From Streptococcus infantis (GTDB taxonomy: Bacteria > Bacillota > Bacilli > Lactobacillales > Streptococcaceae), in NCBI RefSeq assembly GCF_000963255.1, contig NZ_JYOV01000005.1:62001-126000 (forward strand): a DNA stretch of 64,000 bases, read 5' to 3'. Of the stretch, positions 56,895 through 64,000 are shown piece after piece. The notes beneath the pieces are model-generated. The model did not search any database and was not told the origin of the DNA. It saw only the letters and a list, made by a program, of their open reading frames with translations. Both the position numbers and the translations under genes were made by a program. How positions within the stretch are numbered: position 1 is the stretch's first letter; every line of letters starts with the position of its first letter.

Positions 56895-56925
56895 TTGATT
56901 TCCTCAATTCATCAGGATAGTTAAT

Positions 56926-56954
56926 ATTATACCACTTGATAGAAAAATCGTAAA
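56926..56954 (-). promoter_or_regulatory. Promoter of the aminotransferase gene
   Basis: Minus strand: -35 TTTACG (56949-56954), 17 bp, extended -10 TGGTATAAT with TATAAT at 56926-56931. Confidence 0.72.
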
Positions 56955-56972
56955 TCGCCCAGTACTATTCCA

Positions 56973-56999
56973 CAAAAAAACCTTGCTTAACGCAAGGTA
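56973..56999 (-). terminator. Terminator downstream of the small gene at 57.1 kb
   Basis: Minus strand ACCTTGC pairs with GCAAGGT around GTTAA, followed by TTTTTTT. No annotated gene but the small frame at 57059-57259 lies upstream of it. Confidence 0.87.
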
Positions 57000-57058
57000 A
57001 ACAGAGCAAGGTCGATTTCTTTCTATTTTTGGGAGAAGAAAGAGAAAAATATGCACCT

Positions 57059-57259
57059 CTAGTAAGATATACATCTAAATCTAAAGTCTCGCATATAAAC
57101 TTCGAATCGAAACGAAGGCATCGTTATGGATGATAGTTGCATGGACTCATGAATTTCTTCCTGTGTCCAGCAAAACGCAAAGAAAAAATAAGTCGACTCA
57201 ACAAACAACATAGACGATGTCTGGGCTAATTCGAGTCTGTTTGTAAAGAATTTTACCAT
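57059..57259 (-). CDS. Possible small protein (66 residues) or small RNA locus
   Basis: I recognise no family. The frame starts MVKFFTNRLELAQTSS, has a hydrophobic stretch SSMLFVESTYFFFAFCW and ends RDFRFRCISY. A GTG 30 bp upstream falls on the predicted +1 and is unlikely. The SD is weak (AGAAG). A consensus promoter (57295-57323) and a strong terminator (56973-56999) bound a transcript of about 315 nt, so something is expressed here: either this peptide or a noncoding RNA. It sits in the 693-bp gap between the aminotransferase gene and gltX. Confidence 0.45.
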   Translation of the reverse strand: MVKFFTNRLELAQTSSMLFVESTYFFFAFCWTQEEIHESMQLSSITMPSFRFEVYMRDFRFRCISY

Positions 57260-57294
57260 ATCACTGACTTCTTTTCCCTGCCCTGTCACTTAGT

Positions 57295-57323
57295 ATTATA
57301 CACTAAAACTTTTGCATTTTCAA
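57295..57323 (-). promoter_or_regulatory. Promoter of the small gene/RNA at 57.1 kb
   Basis: Minus strand: -35 TTGAAA (57318-57323), 17 bp, -10 TATAAT (57295-57300). Predicted +1 is near 57288. Confidence 0.78.
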
Positions 57324-57370
57324 ATAAGTACATATAAAAAGAACTCTTTTTAAAGCGTCACTTAAAAATT

Positions 57371-57486
57371 TATACTCAATGAAAATCAAAGAGCAAACTA
57401 GGAAGCTAGCCGCAGGTTGCTCAAAGCACGGCTTTGAGGTTGCAGATAAAGCTGACGTGGTTTGAAGAGATTTTCGAAGAGTATTA
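57371..57486 (-). repeat. BOX element (boxA-boxC, no boxB)
   Basis: About 116 bp. It begins TATACTCAATGAAAATC (boxC end), carries GCTAGCCGCAGGTTGC, and ends GAGATTTTCGAAGAGTATTA (boxA end). The boxB module and the BOX-PCR core are missing. It lies between gltX and the small gene. Confidence 0.88.
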
Positions 57487-57512
57487 ATTGAATATGATTC
57501 TGCTTTGGCAAT

Positions 57513-57541
57513 AAAAAAGAGAGAACCATGTGATTCTCTCA
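57513..57541 (-). terminator. Terminator of gltX
   Basis: Minus strand GAGAGAATCA pairs with TGGTTCTCTC, followed by TTTTTT. Confidence 0.85.
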
Positions 57542-57587
57542 GATTTTACTACTACAAATATCTAGAACGAAATTTAATTTCGCCAGA

Positions 57588-59048
57588 TTATTTCGTAATT
57601 TCAGCCAACATTTTTTCAATATGTTGAATTGATTTTTCACGTCCAAGCAAGTAGATGGTATCTGGCAATTCAGGACCATGCATTTCACCTGAAACGGCGA
57701 TACGGATTGGCATGAAGAGATTCTTCCCTTTGATACCTGTTTCTTTTTGGACTGCTTTGATTTGTGGGAAGATATTTTCTACCACAAACTCATCTTCTGA
57801 CATAGCTTCAAGTTTGGCTTTGAAGGCTTCAAGTACAGTTGGCACCGTTTCACCAGCCATGACTTCTTTCTCAGCTTCTGTCAATTCTGGGAAGTCTGAG
57901 AAGAAGAGGTCTGTCAATGGAACGATTTCATCCACTGACTTCATTTGTGGTTTGTAGAGTTCCACCAATTTTTCAGCCTTATCTGTCAAGCGTCCTGCTT
58001 CTTCAAGGAATGGTTTGGCCATTTCAAAGATGGTCGCAAGATCCGCATTCTTGATATACTCATTGCTCATCCAGTCCATTTTCTTTTGGTCGAAAGCTGC
58101 TGGAGACTTGCTAAGGCGGTTTTCATCAAAAAGTTTGATCAGTTCTTCGCGAGAGAAGATTTCGTCTTCCCCACCAGGGTTCCAACCAAGAAGAGCGATA
58201 AAGTTAAAGACTGCTTCTGGCAGGTAGCCCTTCTTACGGTAGTCTTCGATGAACTGAAGAGTATTGGTATCACGTTTAGACAACTTCTTACCAGTCTCAG
58301 AGTTGATAATCAAGGTCATGTGACCGAACTCTGGAGCTTCCCAACCAAGAGCCTCATAAACCATAAGTTGTTTTGGTGTATTAGCAATGTGGTCATCTCC
58401 ACGGATAACGTGAGAAATTTGCATATCGTGGTCATCGATCACAACGGCAAAGTTGTAAGTTGGGTAGCCATCTTTCTTTTGAATAACCCAGTCCCCACCG
58501 ATATTGCCACCTTCAAATTCGATATCACCTTTGACCATATCATGCCATTTGTAGATACCAGACTCATTAACTGCCAAACGAACCGTTGGGATGATTCCTG
58601 CTGCTTCACGTTCTGCAACATAAGCTGCTTTTTCTTCCTCGCTCATACCAAGGTATTCGTTAATGTAACGAGGTGTTTCACCAGCTGCTTCTTGGCGTTC
58701 ACGTTCAGCTGCCAACTCTTCTTCAGTGACGTAAGATTTGTAGGCTTTCCCTTCGGCTAGCAATTGATCGATGTATTTTTGATAGAGTTCCAAACGCTCT
58801 GATTGTCGGTAGTTTTCATGAGTTTCTGGACTTTCATCCCAATCCATGCCCAACCAACGAAGGTTTTCAAGCTGAGAACGTTCTCCATCTTCGACGTGAC
58901 GTTTGCGGTCTGTGTCTTCGATACGGATGATAAAAGTTCCACCATGGTGGCGTGCATACAAGTAGTTAAACAATGCTGTACGGGCATTTCCGATGTGTAG
59001 TAGTCCTGTTGGACTTGGTGCATAACGCACACGAATATCTTTTGACAT
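57588..59048 (-). CDS. gltX: Glutamyl-tRNA synthetase
   Basis: The 486-residue class I synthetase charges tRNA-Glu (and tRNA-Gln for amidotransfer in Gram-positives). HIGH-type motif LLHIGNART and KMSKS-type motif KLSKRD are present, with [16 protein letters not shown] precedes the ATG. It is a single gene with a good promoter and terminator. Confidence 0.96.
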   Translation of the reverse strand: MSKDIRVRYAPSPTGLLHIGNARTALFNYLYARHHGGTFIIRIEDTDRKRHVEDGERSQLENLRWLGMDWDESPETHENYRQSERLELYQKYIDQLLAEGKAYKSYVTEEELAAERERQEAAGETPRYINEYLGMSEEEKAAYVAEREAAGIIPTVRLAVNESGIYKWHDMVKGDIEFEGGNIGGDWVIQKKDGYPTYNFAVVIDDHDMQISHVIRGDDHIANTPKQLMVYEALGWEAPEFGHMTLIINSETGKKLSKRDTNTLQFIEDYRKKGYLPEAVFNFIALLGWNPGGEDEIFSREELIKLFDENRLSKSPAAFDQKKMDWMSNEYIKNADLATIFEMAKPFLEEAGRLTDKAEKLVELYKPQMKSVDEIVPLTDLFFSDFPELTEAEKEVMAGETVPTVLEAFKAKLEAMSEDEFVVENIFPQIKAVQKETGIKGKNLFMPIRIAVSGEMHGPELPDTIYLLGREKSIQHIEKMLAEITK

Positions 59049-59094
59049 ATCTTCTCCTATAAAGTCTCTAGGCGTCTGCCTTTTTGCTCTCTAT

Positions 59095-59123
59095 ATTATA
59101 TCACAAGTCGTGCCAGAGTCCAA
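59095..59123 (-). promoter_or_regulatory. gltX: Promoter of gltX
   Basis: Minus strand: -35 TTGGAC (59118-59123), 17 bp, extended -10 TGATATAAT with TATAAT at 59095-59100. Confidence 0.85.
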
Positions 59124-59143
59124 TTTCTCTTTTCGAGAAATAG

Positions 59144-59167
59144 AAAAAAGAGTGGTAAAACCACTCT
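59144..59167 (-). terminator. Terminator of pgi
   Basis: Minus strand AAGAGTGG pairs with CCACTCTT around TTTTA, followed by TTTT. Confidence 0.87.
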
Positions 59168-59178
59168 TCTCAGCTCTA

Positions 59179-60528
59179 TTATAGACGAGCGTTGAGTTCT
59201 TTGCTCAATTCTTCAAATCCTGGTTTACCAAGAAGGGCAAACATGTTACGTTTGTATGCTTCAACACCTGGTTGGTCAAATGGGTTGATAGCATTCAAGT
59301 AACCTGAAAGGGCGATAGCCAATTCGAAGAAGTAGATAGTGTAGCCAAGAGTGAAAGCATCTTGCTCAGGAAGAGTCACGTACATGTTTGGTACGTCACC
59401 GTCAGTGTGGGCAAGAAGAACACCGTCAGTTGCTTTTTTATTAACGAAGTCAACGTCTTTTCCTTGAAGGTAACCAAGTCCGTCAAGATCTTCTTCCAAA
59501 GTAGGGATGATCACGTTCTTACGTGGTTTGTCCACACGGACAACTGTTTCAAACATGATACGAGTTCCTTCTTGGATAAATTGACCCAATGAGTGCAAGT
59601 CTGTTGAGAAGTTAGCTGAAGTTGGGTAAATACCTTTTTGGTCTTTCCCTTCTGACTCACCAGCCAATTGTTTCCACCATTCTGAGAAGTATTGAAGTGA
59701 TGGCTCGTAGTTTACCAAGATTTCAGTAGCATATCCTTTACGGTAAAGGATGTTACGAACTGCAGCGTATTGGTAAGCTTCGTTTTCTGAAAGTTTGTCT
59801 GATGTGTAATCTTTACGAGCAGCATTCGCACCTTCCATAAGGGCTTTGATATCTGCACCTGATGCAGCGATTGGAAGCAATCCAACTGCTGTCAATACTG
59901 AGAAGCGTCCACCGATATCATCTGGAACTACAAAAGTTTCCCAACCGTTAGCATCTGCTTCAACCTTAACTGCACCTTTTTGGCGGTCAGTTGTTGCATA
60001 GATACGTTTGTTAGCTTCTTCTTGACCGTATTTCTTCACCAAGAGTTCTTTGAAGACACGGAAAGCGATGGCTGGTTCAGTTGTTGTACCTGATTTAGAA
60101 ATCACGTTTACTGAGAAGTCTTTATCTGAAACATACTCTACCAAGTCAGCAAGGTAAGTTGATGAGATTGAGTTCCCAGCGTAAAGTATTTGTGGTGCTT
60201 TGCGTTCTTCTTTGGTTTGCAAGTTTGCAAAATGGTGGTTCAAGAAGTCAATGGCTGCTTTAGCTCCAAGGTATGATCCACCGATACCGATAACAACCAA
60301 AACATCGCTGTCTGATTTGATTTGCTCAGCAGCTTTCAAGATGCGGTCAAATTCTTCGCGGTCGTAGTTTTCAGGAAGGTCCAACCAACCCAAGAAGTCG
60401 CTACCAGCACCAGTTCCTTTACGGATCAATTCGTCTGCTGCTGTAACTTGTGCTTGCATGTACTCCACTTCATGTGGTGCAACAAATTTGTCTAATACTT
60501 TTGAATAATCAAATTTAATATGTGACAT
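59179..60528 (-). CDS. pgi: Glucose-6-phosphate isomerase
   Basis: The 449-residue glycolytic isomerase starts [15 protein letters not shown] with SD GGAGG; the frame extends 78 bp upstream through the promoter and is rejected there. [23 protein letters not shown], the catalytic Glu in the [15 protein letters not shown] segment and the late His of the LHSLGQF region are present. Its promoter lies intact between the start codon and the integrated Tn916-family element. Confidence 0.95.
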   Translation of the reverse strand: MSHIKFDYSKVLDKFVAPHEVEYMQAQVTAADELIRKGTGAGSDFLGWLDLPENYDREEFDRILKAAEQIKSDSDVLVVIGIGGSYLGAKAAIDFLNHHFANLQTKEERKAPQILYAGNSISSTYLADLVEYVSDKDFSVNVISKSGTTTEPAIAFRVFKELLVKKYGQEEANKRIYATTDRQKGAVKVEADANGWETFVVPDDIGGRFSVLTAVGLLPIAASGADIKALMEGANAARKDYTSDKLSENEAYQYAAVRNILYRKGYATEILVNYEPSLQYFSEWWKQLAGESEGKDQKGIYPTSANFSTDLHSLGQFIQEGTRIMFETVVRVDKPRKNVIIPTLEEDLDGLGYLQGKDVDFVNKKATDGVLLAHTDGDVPNMYVTLPEQDAFTLGYTIYFFELAIALSGYLNAINPFDQPGVEAYKRNMFALLGKPGFEELSKELNARL

Positions 60529-60556
60529 AGTATTCCTCCAAAATTTCTTCCTTTCT

Positions 60557-60585
60557 ATCATAACGCTTACTAACAATTTTTTCAA
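60557..60585 (-). promoter_or_regulatory. pgi: Promoter of pgi, next to the element junction
   Basis: Minus strand: -35 TTGAAA (60580-60585), 17 bp, -10 TATGAT (60557-60562). The element begins within about 10 bp upstream of the -35, so any farther upstream control site is displaced. Confidence 0.75.
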
Positions 60586-60775
60586 GTTTTTAGAAAAAAA
60601 TAGCATAAAAATCTAGTTATCCGCATAAAAACTGGACTTATCACACTTTATCAAGGTCAAAACCACTCAATTTACTACTAATTTACTACTTATGAATGAG
60701 CTTTGATACGACGATTTATCCTTGAAAAGTGAAGATATAAAGATACTTCCAATAAAATTTGAATATTTAATAGGT

Positions 60776-60809
60776 AGACACTTCAAAAAATGAGGTGTCT
60801 ATTTTTTTA
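60776..60809 (+). terminator. Attenuator-type terminator upstream of the conjugation genes
   Basis: AGACACTTCA pairs with TGAGGTGTCT (one wobble) around AAAAA, followed by seven T residues. It lies before any element gene, so it must stop leftmost transcripts unless read through, fitting control of the transfer operon. Confidence 0.78.
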
Positions 60810-60834
60810 CCCGATTTTGAAAGGAAGTGAACTT

Positions 60835-60909
60835 ATGAAAACAAAAAATCAAGAATCAAAAGGTCGTTCCCCACTCTTTAAGACCATCAAACATTCATTC
60901 AGCCAATAA
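60835..60909 (+). CDS. Tn916 leader-region peptide (24 residues)
   Basis: A short frame M-K-T-K-N-Q-E... ending KHSFSQ has a good SD (AAGGAAG, 7 bp before ATG). It lies after the attenuator hairpin and 22 bp before orf23. It may be the small Tn916 orf24-region peptide. It is very basic. Translation is plausible; function is unknown. Confidence 0.55.
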   Translation: MKTKNQESKGRSPLFKTIKHSFSQ

Positions 60910-60931
60910 AAAAGAAAGGATAGGTAAAAAT

Positions 60932-61246
60932 ATGGAACTTAAATTTGTGATTCCCAACATGGAAAAAACATTCGGCAATTTAGAATTTGCTGGCGAGGAT
61001 AAAGTCGTTCAGCGAAGAATCAACGGACGGCTAACTGTCTTATCAAGAAGCTATAATCTCTATTCTGATGTTCAAAGAGCAGATGATATTGTGGTGGTGC
61101 TTCCTGCTGAAGCTGGCGAAAAACATTTCGGCTTTGAGGAACGTGTGAAGTTAGTCAATCCACGTATTACCGCAGAGGGCTACAAAATCGGCACTCGTGG
61201 TTTTACAAATTACCTTTTACATGCTGACGACATGATAAAAGAATAA
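60932..61246 (+). CDS. Tn916 Orf23, DUF961 family
   Basis: The 104-residue protein starts MELKFVIPNMEKTFGNLEF after SD AAAGGA. It belongs to the DUF961 family found as paired genes at the head of Tn916-type transfer modules. Function is unsettled; the pair may aid transfer DNA processing. It is followed 15 bp later by orf22, a distant paralogue. Confidence 0.9.
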   Translation: MELKFVIPNMEKTFGNLEFAGEDKVVQRRINGRLTVLSRSYNLYSDVQRADDIVVVLPAEAGEKHFGFEERVKLVNPRITAEGYKIGTRGFTNYLLHADDMIKE

Positions 61247-61261
61247 AGAAAGAGAGGAAAA

Positions 61262-61648
61262 ATGATGAGATTAGCAAATGGCATTGTATTAGATAAAGAC
61301 ACGACTTTTGGAGAATTGAAATTCTCTGCTCTACGTCGTGAAGTGAGAATCCAAAATGAAGACGGGTCGGTTTCAGATGAAATCAAGGAACGTACCTATG
61401 ACTTAAAATCCAAAGGACAAGGACGCATGATTCAAGTAAGTATTCCTGCCAGCGTGCCTTTGAAAGAGTTTGATTATAACGCACGGGTGGAACTTATCAA
61501 TCCCATTGCGGACACCGTTGCTACTGCCACCTATCAAGGAGCAGATGTTGACTGGTATATCAAGGCAGACGATATTGTGCTGACAAAGGATTCTAGTTCA
61601 TTCAAAGCTCAACCACAAGCAAAGAAAGAACCGACACAAGACAAATAG
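61262..61648 (+). CDS. Tn916 Orf22, DUF961 family
   Basis: The 128-residue protein starts MMRLANGIVLDKDTTFGEL after SD GAGGAAA. It is a second DUF961 protein; FGELKFSALRREV parallels FGNLEFAGEDKVV of Orf23, and the ends (DWYIKADDIVL versus NYLLHADDMIK) also align, so the two are paralogues. It lies 28 bp upstream of orf21. Confidence 0.9.
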   Translation: MMRLANGIVLDKDTTFGELKFSALRREVRIQNEDGSVSDEIKERTYDLKSKGQGRMIQVSIPASVPLKEFDYNARVELINPIADTVATATYQGADVDWYIKADDIVLTKDSSSFKAQPQAKKEPTQDK

Positions 61649-61676
61649 TCGCTAGGTAGAAAGGAGACTTTTTCGC

Positions 61677-63062
61677 ATGAAACAGCGTGGTAAAAGGATT
61701 CGCCCATCTGGTAAAGATTTAGTCTTTCATTTTACGATAGCGTCACTCCTGCCTGTTTTCCTGCTGGTTGTCGGACTGTTTCATGTGAAGACAATCCAGC
61801 AGATCAACTGGCAGGATTTTAACCTATCACAAGCAGATAAGATTGACATTCCCTATTTAATTATCAGTTTCAGTGTCGCAATTCTTATCTGCTTGCTGGT
61901 AGCGTTTGTATTCAAACGGGTTCGCTATGATACGGTTAAACAACTTTACCACCGTCAAAAACTGGCAAAGATGATACTTGAAAACAAGTGGTATGAATCT
62001 GAACAGGTCAAAACAGAGGGTTTCTTTAAAGATAGTGCTGGTCGTACAAAGGAAAAGATAACCTACTTCCCTAAAATGTATTATCGACTTAAAAATGGCT
62101 TGATACAGATACGGGTGGAAATCACGCTGGGAAAATATCAAGACCAACTCTTACACTTGGAAAAGAAATTAGAGAGTGGCTTGTACTGTGAGCTGACGGA
62201 TAAAGAGTTAAAGGATTCCTATGTGGAATATACTTTGCTCTATGACACCATAGCCAGTCGTATTTCTATTGATGAAGTAGAAGCTAAAGATGGTAAACTT
62301 CGCTTAATGAAAAACGTATGGTGGGAATATGATAAGCTCCCTCATATGTTGATTGCTGGTGGTACAGGTGGCGGTAAAACTTACTTTATACTGACACTGA
62401 TTGAAGCCTTGCTTCATACAGATTCAAAACTGTATATTCTTGACCCGAAAAATGCTGACCTTGCGGACTTAGGTTCTGTGATGGCAAATGTCTACTATAG
62501 AAAAGAAGACTTGCTTTCTTGCATTGAAACATTCTATGAAGAAATGATGAAACGTAGTGAGGAAATGAAGCAGATGAAGAACTATAAGACTGGCAAAAAT
62601 TATGCTTACTTAGGTCTCCCGGCACACTTCTTAATCTTTGATGAATACGTCGCTTTCATGGAAATGCTGGGAACAAAAGAAAACACCGCAGTTATGAATA
62701 AGCTGAAACAGATTGTCATGTTAGGTCGTCAAGCTGGCTTCTTTCTAATACTGGCTTGTCAACGTCCAGACGCAAAATATTTAGGCGACGGAATCCGTGA
62801 TCAGTTTAATTTCAGAGTGGCTTTAGGTCGTATGTCTGAAATGGGCTATGGCATGATGTTTGGCAGTGACGTACAAAAGGATTTCTTCTTAAAGCGAATC
62901 AAAGGTCGTGGCTATGTTGATGTAGGAACAAGTGTCATATCAGAGTTTTATACTCCCCTTGTACCAAAAGGATATGATTTCTTGGAGGAAATTAAAAAGT
63001 TATCCAACAGCAGACAGTCCACGCAGGCGACGTGCGAAGCGGAAGTCGCAGGTGTGGACTGA
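61677..63062 (+). CDS. Tn916 Orf21, FtsK/SpoIIIE-type coupling ATPase
   Basis: The 461-residue protein has two N-terminal membrane helices (about 17-38 and 58-80) and an FtsK/TraB ATPase domain with Walker A GGTGGGKTY (Lys234) and Walker B LIFDEYVAF. It is the coupling protein that brings the relaxase-bound strand to the conjugation channel. SD AAAGGAGA precedes the ATG. The last codons run into the oriT stem-loop region. Confidence 0.93.
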   Translation: MKQRGKRIRPSGKDLVFHFTIASLLPVFLLVVGLFHVKTIQQINWQDFNLSQADKIDIPYLIISFSVAILICLLVAFVFKRVRYDTVKQLYHRQKLAKMILENKWYESEQVKTEGFFKDSAGRTKEKITYFPKMYYRLKNGLIQIRVEITLGKYQDQLLHLEKKLESGLYCELTDKELKDSYVEYTLLYDTIASRISIDEVEAKDGKLRLMKNVWWEYDKLPHMLIAGGTGGGKTYFILTLIEALLHTDSKLYILDPKNADLADLGSVMANVYYRKEDLLSCIETFYEEMMKRSEEMKQMKNYKTGKNYAYLGLPAHFLIFDEYVAFMEMLGTKENTAVMNKLKQIVMLGRQAGFFLILACQRPDAKYLGDGIRDQFNFRVALGRMSEMGYGMMFGSDVQKDFFLKRIKGRGYVDVGTSVISEFYTPLVPKGYDFLEEIKKLSNSRQSTQATCEAEVAGVD

Positions 63063-63065
63063 TCT

Positions 63066-63231
63066 TGCTGGCTGGTGTGGCAATAGCCACGCCAGCACTT
63101 AACCCCCCGTATCTAACAGGGGGGTACAAATCGACAGGAAACAGTCAAAAAAACATTAGAAAATCCTTTGGTTACAAGGGATTTACAAAATTTCAGCGTA
63201 TGTCAAATGGGCTTTAAAAGTTGACATACGC
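63066..63231 (+). other. Origin of transfer (oriT) of the Tn916-family element
   Basis: Between orf21 and orf20 are three inverted repeats: TGCTGGC (63066-63072) with GCCAGCA (63091-63097), enclosing a nested GTGGC/GCCAC; CCCCCC (63103-63108) with GGGGGG (63119-63124); and GCGTATGTCAA (63196-63206) with TTGACATACGC (63221-63231), followed by TTTTT. The layout and position match the Tn916 oriT, where the Orf20 relaxase nicks. The last stem could also act as a terminator. Confidence 0.85.
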
Positions 63232-63254
63232 CTTTTTGATTGGAGGGATTTTTA

Positions 63255-64000
63255 CTGAATGAACAAACTTGGTTACAGCATTTAAAAGAAAAACGCTTGG
63301 CTTATGGACTATCTCAAAACCGTTTAGCTGTTGCGACTGGTATTACAAGGCAGTATCTAAGCGATATTGAAACAGGAAAAGTCAAGCCATCAGAGGATTT
63401 ACAGCAGTCCCTTTGGGAAGCTCTGGAACGCTTCAATCCCGACGCTCCCCTTGAAATGCTGTTTGATTATGTAAGGATTCGCTTTCCGACAACAGACGTA
63501 CAGCAGGTGGTCGAAAACATCTTACAACTGAAACTGTCCTATTTTCTTCATGAGGACTATGGTTTCTATTCTTATTCAGAGCATTATGCTTTAGGCGACA
63601 TATTCGTCCTTTGCTCCCATGAACTGGACAAAGGAGTTCTGGTGGAATTGAAAGGTCGTGGGTGCAGACAATTTGAAAGCTATCTTCTGGCACAACAAAG
63701 AAGCTGGTATGAGTTCTTTATGGACGTTTTGGTGGCTGGCGGTGTGATGAAACGCCTTGACCTTGCCATTAACGATAAGACAGGGATTTTGAATATCCCT
63801 GTACTCACTGAAAAGTGCCAACAGGAAGAATGTATCTCCGTCTTCCGCAGTTTTAAAAGCTATCGCAGTGGCGAACTGGTACGCAAAGAGGAAAAGGAAT
63901 GTATGGGAAACACCCTCTATATCGGTTCATTACAAAGTGAAGTTTATTTCTGTATCTATGAAAAGGACTACGAGCAGTACAAGAAAAATGATATTCCCAT
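63255..64000 (+). CDS. Tn916 Orf20, MobT-type relaxase / replication initiator (partial)
   Basis: The first 248 codons are visible and open to the window edge. The best start is a CTG codon after SD GGAGGG, giving (M)NEQTWLQHLKEKRLAYGL; no in-frame ATG precedes the ATG at codon 68. Residues about 8-60 form a helix-turn-helix of the Xre type (LSQNRLAVATGITRQYLSDIETGK). The Rep_trans relaxase domain starts at about 70 (LFDYVRIRFPTTDVQQV; KGRGCRQFESYLLAQ; KRLDLAIND). It nicks oriT and initiates rolling-circle replication for transfer. Confidence 0.9.
   Translation, partial: MNEQTWLQHLKEKRLAYGLSQNRLAVATGITRQYLSDIETGKVKPSEDLQQSLWEALERFNPDAPLEMLFDYVRIRFPTTDVQQVVENILQLKLSYFLHEDYGFYSYSEHYALGDIFVLCSHELDKGVLVELKGRGCRQFESYLLAQQRSWYEFFMDVLVAGGVMKRLDLAINDKTGILNIPVLTEKCQQEECISVFRSFKSYRSGELVRKEEKECMGNTLYIGSLQSEVYFCIYEKDYEQYKKNDIP

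Larger units (their letters stand above)
60593..64000 (+). mobile_element. Tn916-family integrative conjugative element, left end
   Basis: The element starts about 60593 in an A/T-rich run (GAAAAAAATAGC), the usual kind of Tn916 target. Terminal direct repeats GCATAAAAATCTAG (60603-60616) and GCATAAAAACTGGAC (60623-60637) look like integrase arm sites, followed by a tandem 11-bp repeat AATTTACTACT (60669-60690). Gene order orf24 peptide, orf23, orf22, orf21 (FtsK-type), oriT and orf20 (relaxase) is that of Tn916. It runs off the right edge; cargo, xis and int are not in the window. The exact junction is approximate. Confidence 0.9.

Noticed and set aside
57945..58760. A 271-codon plus-strand frame opposite gltX
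   Set aside because: gltX is intact with both synthetase motifs on the other strand; the plus frame has no SD and no recognisable domain.
63066..63231. Reading the oriT stem-loops as an ordinary terminator cluster
   Set aside because: Position between coupling-protein and relaxase genes, the C6/G6 stem and the nested repeats fit Tn916 oriT better. Only the last stem with T5 could also terminate transcription.

Overview
The window looks like chromosome from a mitis-group Streptococcus (S. oralis / S. mitis / S. pneumoniae relatives). The grounds are AT-rich DNA, canonical sigma-A promoters, the ami oligopeptide operon, the competence nuclease endA beside epuA-murA, a pneumococcal-type sialic-acid (nan/sat) locus, YSIRK/LPXTG surface glycosidases and four BOX elements. 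The proteins resemble but do not equal the pneumococcal ones I remember, so I favour S. oralis or S. mitis over S. pneumoniae. The call rests on recall, not alignment.

Layout. Bases 1-23,800 are a host-glycan foraging region, all on the minus strand. It holds a giant protease/alpha-L-fucosidase surface protein (cut by the window edge), the sialic-acid catabolic genes (ROK kinase, N-acetylneuraminate lyase, DUF624, YhcH, SatABC importer, NanE epimerase), two tandem LPXTG sialidases and an acetyl-esterase. Bases 23,800-30,290 are amiACDEF. A tRNA-Cys gene and a CNNM/CBS membrane protein follow. Bases 32,200-60,530 are mostly housekeeping: endA, epuA-murA, a PDZ/Lon protease, coaD-rsmD, asnA, a BI-1 protein, divergent trmH-type methyltransferase/acyP, yidC, pflA, lysA, purR, the yhaM-rmuC-thiN-rpe-rsgA-rsmA string, two uncharacterised genes, rnmV-tatD, a KimA-like potassium transporter, rpmH, an aminotransferase, gltX and pgi. 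From about 60,593 to the right edge is the left part of a Tn916-family integrative conjugative element, inserted just upstream of the pgi promoter.

How the genes work together. The surface sialidases and fucosidase trim host glycans, the esterase may remove acetyl groups, SatABC imports sialic acid, and the lyase, kinase and NanE take it to GlcNAc-6-P. Five promoters in this locus (nanE, lyase, both sialidases, esterase) share one architecture. It is a palindrome TGAAA(G/C)TA(G/C)TTTC, 26 bp, a second weaker half-palindrome, 16 bp, then -35, 17 bp and -10, with identical spacing in all five. CcpA cre-like sites overlap two of these promoters and lie in the leaders of the two sialidases. I read this as a sialic-acid activator (RpiR/NanR-type) regulon whose regulator gene is not in the window.

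The best candidates for something new are that invariant two-site promoter module, the serine-protease/fucosidase fusion, a BOX element abutting the Shine-Dalgarno of endA, a small gene or RNA at 57.0-57.3 kb with its own strong promoter and terminator, an EF-Tu-domain-2-like/SseB two-domain protein, and a probably leaderless methyltransferase gene.
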